Below, piece by piece: positions 15,232 to 16,399 of a stretch of 16,399 nucleotides of DNA. The stretch comes from an uncultured bacterium. GTDB taxonomy: Bacteria; DUMJ01. A program made the position numbers and the translations under genes. Within the stretch, counting starts at the first letter, position 1. Each line of letters opens with the position of its first letter. The DNA lies in the NCBI GenBank assembly GCA_937958695.1, contig CALGNK010000021.1:1-16399 (forward strand). The letters run 5' to 3'. Below the pieces are notes generated by a model that ran no database searches, was not told where the DNA came from, and saw nothing but the letters and a program-made list of their open reading frames with translations.

Positions 15232-15280
15232 GCCAGCCCCTGCGTAGCAGTCCGGCCGGCAAGATTTTTAAGCAAATCTT
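15232..15280 (-). promoter_or_regulatory. Two abutting stem-loops at the flgF-flgG junction, one very GC-rich
   Basis: In the message, AAGATTT-GCTTAA-AAATCTT (15280-15261) forms a perfect 7-bp stem with the flgF stop codon in its loop. It is followed without a gap by GCCGGCC-GGA-CTGC-TAC-GCAG-G-GGCTGGC (15260-15232), an outer 7-bp stem with one G-U pair and an inner 4-bp stem. The second hairpin is over 70% G+C in an otherwise AT-rich window. Only TAATTT follows it, not a long U-run, and the flgG ribosome site starts a few bases later. This suggests an mRNA processing, stabilising or attenuating element rather than a full terminator. Confidence 0.6.
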
Positions 15281-16002
15281 CCTAGATCAGAAATAAGCCT
15301 ATCAGTAATACCATCCTCAGCCTGAACAATTCTCTGATTAGCTTCGTACGCTCTATAGGCTGAAATAAGTTCTACCATCTCTCTTACAGCGTTTACATTA
15401 GAAAGCTCAAGAGAATACTGTTCTATCTCTGGCTGAACAGGTTGAGGAACAAAATTAACAAGATTCTCTCCTATCTTCTCTATTACATCACCTCCTTGTG
15501 GGGTAACTACCCTAAGAGTGTCAAGTAGTTGACCATCTATTATAACTTCTCCTTTAGTACCAAATACTATATTCCCCCCCTGTTGAATTCTAATTGGTCC
15601 TTGTGTCCCAAGCACCATATAACCATCTGAAGTAACAAGATAGCCGTCATTACTTATAACCAACTGCCCATTCTTAGTGAATCTTTCTCCCAAAGGCGTA
15701 TTAACAACAAGAAAACCATTCTTTATAGCTATATCTAGAGGATTACTAGACGGAACATAATTTCCAGGAGTATTTAATGTGACCACCTCATCAACATAGG
15801 TACCTGTACTTGTAAAGCCCAAAGGCAAAGGGATTTCACGGCCACGGATCTTATATAAAAGAACCTCGGGGAATTCTTTAACTACTGTCTGACTTCTTTT
15901 ATAACCAACAGTATCTGAATTGGCAAGATTATTAGATATAGTATTAACCCTTGCCAATTCAACTAACATCCCCGAGGCTCCTGTATAAATACCTCTGAAC
16001 AT
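15268..16002 (-). CDS. flgF: Flagellar proximal rod protein FlgF
   Basis: A 244-aa rod protein, matching FlgF length. It starts MFRGIYTGASGMLVELARVN, then TISNNLANSDTVGYKRSQ, the shared rod motif with the FlgF-type MxRGxYxxASGM opening. SSNPLDIAIKNGFLVVNTPL (85-104) is the standard D1 beta segment. The C-terminus has YSLELSNVNAVREMVELISA followed by YRAYEANQRIVQAEDGITDR. An AGGAG 7 nt before the ATG supports the start. It is the first flagellar gene of the run and begins only 26 nt after the tRNA-Trp 3' end. FlgF and FlgG are paralogues; the name follows the shorter length, the motif detail and the order flgF-flgG. Confidence 0.9.
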   Translation of the reverse strand: MFRGIYTGASGMLVELARVNTISNNLANSDTVGYKRSQTVVKEFPEVLLYKIRGREIPLPLGFTSTGTYVDEVVTLNTPGNYVPSSNPLDIAIKNGFLVVNTPLGERFTKNGQLVISNDGYLVTSDGYMVLGTQGPIRIQQGGNIVFGTKGEVIIDGQLLDTLRVVTPQGGDVIEKIGENLVNFVPQPVQPEIEQYSLELSNVNAVREMVELISAYRAYEANQRIVQAEDGITDRLISDLGRFA

Positions 16003-16028
16003 TATCCTTCTCCTAATATATTATATAA

Positions 16029-16104
16029 TGGCAGGCCCGGCAGGACTCGAACCCGCAACACCTGGTTTTGGAGACCAGTGCTCTGCCAATTGAGCTACGG
16101 GCCT
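16029..16104 (-). tRNA. trnW: tRNA-Trp (anticodon CCA)
   Basis: A 76-nt cloverleaf with encoded CCA. Acceptor stem AGGCCCG pairs with CGGGCCT, with discriminator G. The D arm is GCUC/GAGC. The anticodon stem CUGGU/ACCAG encloses loop CUCCAAA, so the anticodon is CCA. The T arm GCGGG-UUCGAGU-CCUGC is canonical with one G-U pair. It lies 4 nt after rpmG. Confidence 0.97.
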
Positions 16105-16108
16105 ATAT

Positions 16109-16261
16109 TTACCTTACCTCTCTGTGTAAAGTATGCTTTCTACAGAAGGGGCAAAATTTCTTAAGCTCTAATCTATTGGTAGTATTCTTCTTATTCTTAG
16201 TAGTTGTATAATTTCTATTTTTACACTCAGTGCAGGCTAATGTTATTATATCTCTAGGCAT
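16109..16261 (-). CDS. rpmG: 50S ribosomal protein L33
   Basis: A 50-aa zinc-ribbon form of L33. It reads [13 protein letters not shown], then [12 protein letters not shown], and ends with [20 protein letters not shown]. The four cysteines C10, C13, C37 and C40 are intact, so this is the zinc-binding (C+) type. The ATG follows the tuf stop by 1 nt, and the tRNA-Trp begins 4 nt after the stop, the tuf-rpmG-trnW order found in many bacteria. There is no clear separate ribosome site, so translation is probably coupled to tuf. Confidence 0.95.
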   Translation of the reverse strand: MPRDIITLACTECKNRNYTTTKNKKNTTNRLELKKFCPFCRKHTLHREVR

Positions 16262-16262
16262 C

Positions 16263-16399
16263 TTATTCCATAAGCTGGGTAATTACTCCAGCTCCTACTG
16301 TCCTACCTCCTTCCCTTATAGCAAATCTTAACCCTTCTTCTAATGCTACCGGTACTATCAACTCTACTTCCATCGTTATGTTATCACCTGGCATTACCA
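16263..16399 (-). CDS. tuf: Elongation factor Tu, C-terminal end only
   Basis: The last 44 residues plus stop, entering from the right edge. [20 protein letters not shown], then [20 protein letters not shown] and QLME, is the near-invariant EF-Tu domain III ending. The 5' part lies outside the window. It heads the visible transcript tuf-rpmG-trnW that continues into the flagellar genes. Confidence 0.96.
   Translation of the reverse strand, partial: VMPGDNITMEVELIVPVALEEGLRFAIREGGRTVGAGVITQLME

Noticed and set aside
16020-16025. TATAAT between tRNA-Trp and flgF as the flagellar promoter
   Set aside because: No -35 in the tRNA 3' half, and the predicted start would fall inside the flgF ribosome site.

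Overview
The window looks like a chromosomal segment from an AT-rich bacterium (roughly mid-30s % GC by eye, heavy use of ATA, AGA and AGG codons) with an outer membrane. An LptD-type LPS export protein and the flagellar L-ring (FlgH) and P-ring (FlgI) proteins imply a diderm envelope. Other genes recall Bacillota: a YvyF-like flagellar operon protein, the FliW-CsrA pair, a GatD-type glutaminase, and an FtsA-like protein with beta-grasp repeats. A deep-branching, probably thermophilic diderm (for example Dictyoglomota, Caldisericota or a diderm Bacillota relative) would fit, but the sequence alone does not fix the taxon.

Layout: 1-520 is a decayed DDE-type transposase on the minus strand, with a frameshift, stop codons and internal deletions. 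It abuts lptD (561-2618, plus strand), whose start and probable promoter lie at the edge of the remnant. lptD converges with a Gfo/Idh/MocA oxidoreductase (2615-3772, minus), and their stop codons overlap. From 3859 to the right edge everything is on the minus strand and tightly packed. In transcription order it reads tuf (3' end only) - rpmG - tRNA-Trp - flgF - flgG - flgA - flgH - flgI - rod-binding flgJ-like - HDOD regulator - FtsA-like/beta-grasp protein - yvyF-like - flgN - flgM - flgK - flgL - fliW - csrA - gatD. Most junctions are 1-8 nt gaps or 1-4 nt overlaps.

Working model: rod, ring and chaperone-secretion genes (flgF to flgJ) are made early, as a continuation of a housekeeping translation transcript or from a promoter not resolved here. 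A well-formed sigma-28 promoter (TAAAGTTT-N11-ACCGATAT, 8305-8331) then starts a late unit: flgN, flgM (anti-sigma-28), hook-filament junction proteins flgK and flgL, and the FliW-CsrA flagellin homeostasis switch. This gives FlgM an autoregulatory loop. gatD, a cell-wall amidation gene, is coupled to the end of csrA by a GTGA overlap.

The most interesting items are the FtsA-like actin-fold/beta-grasp protein with its HDOD neighbour embedded in the flagellar operon, the internal sigma-28 promoter that gives a nearly leaderless flgN, an unusually GC-rich double stem-loop between flgF and flgG, GatD without a MurT partner in the window, and a FlgH without a lipobox cysteine. No CRISPR array, rRNA or intact mobile element is visible.
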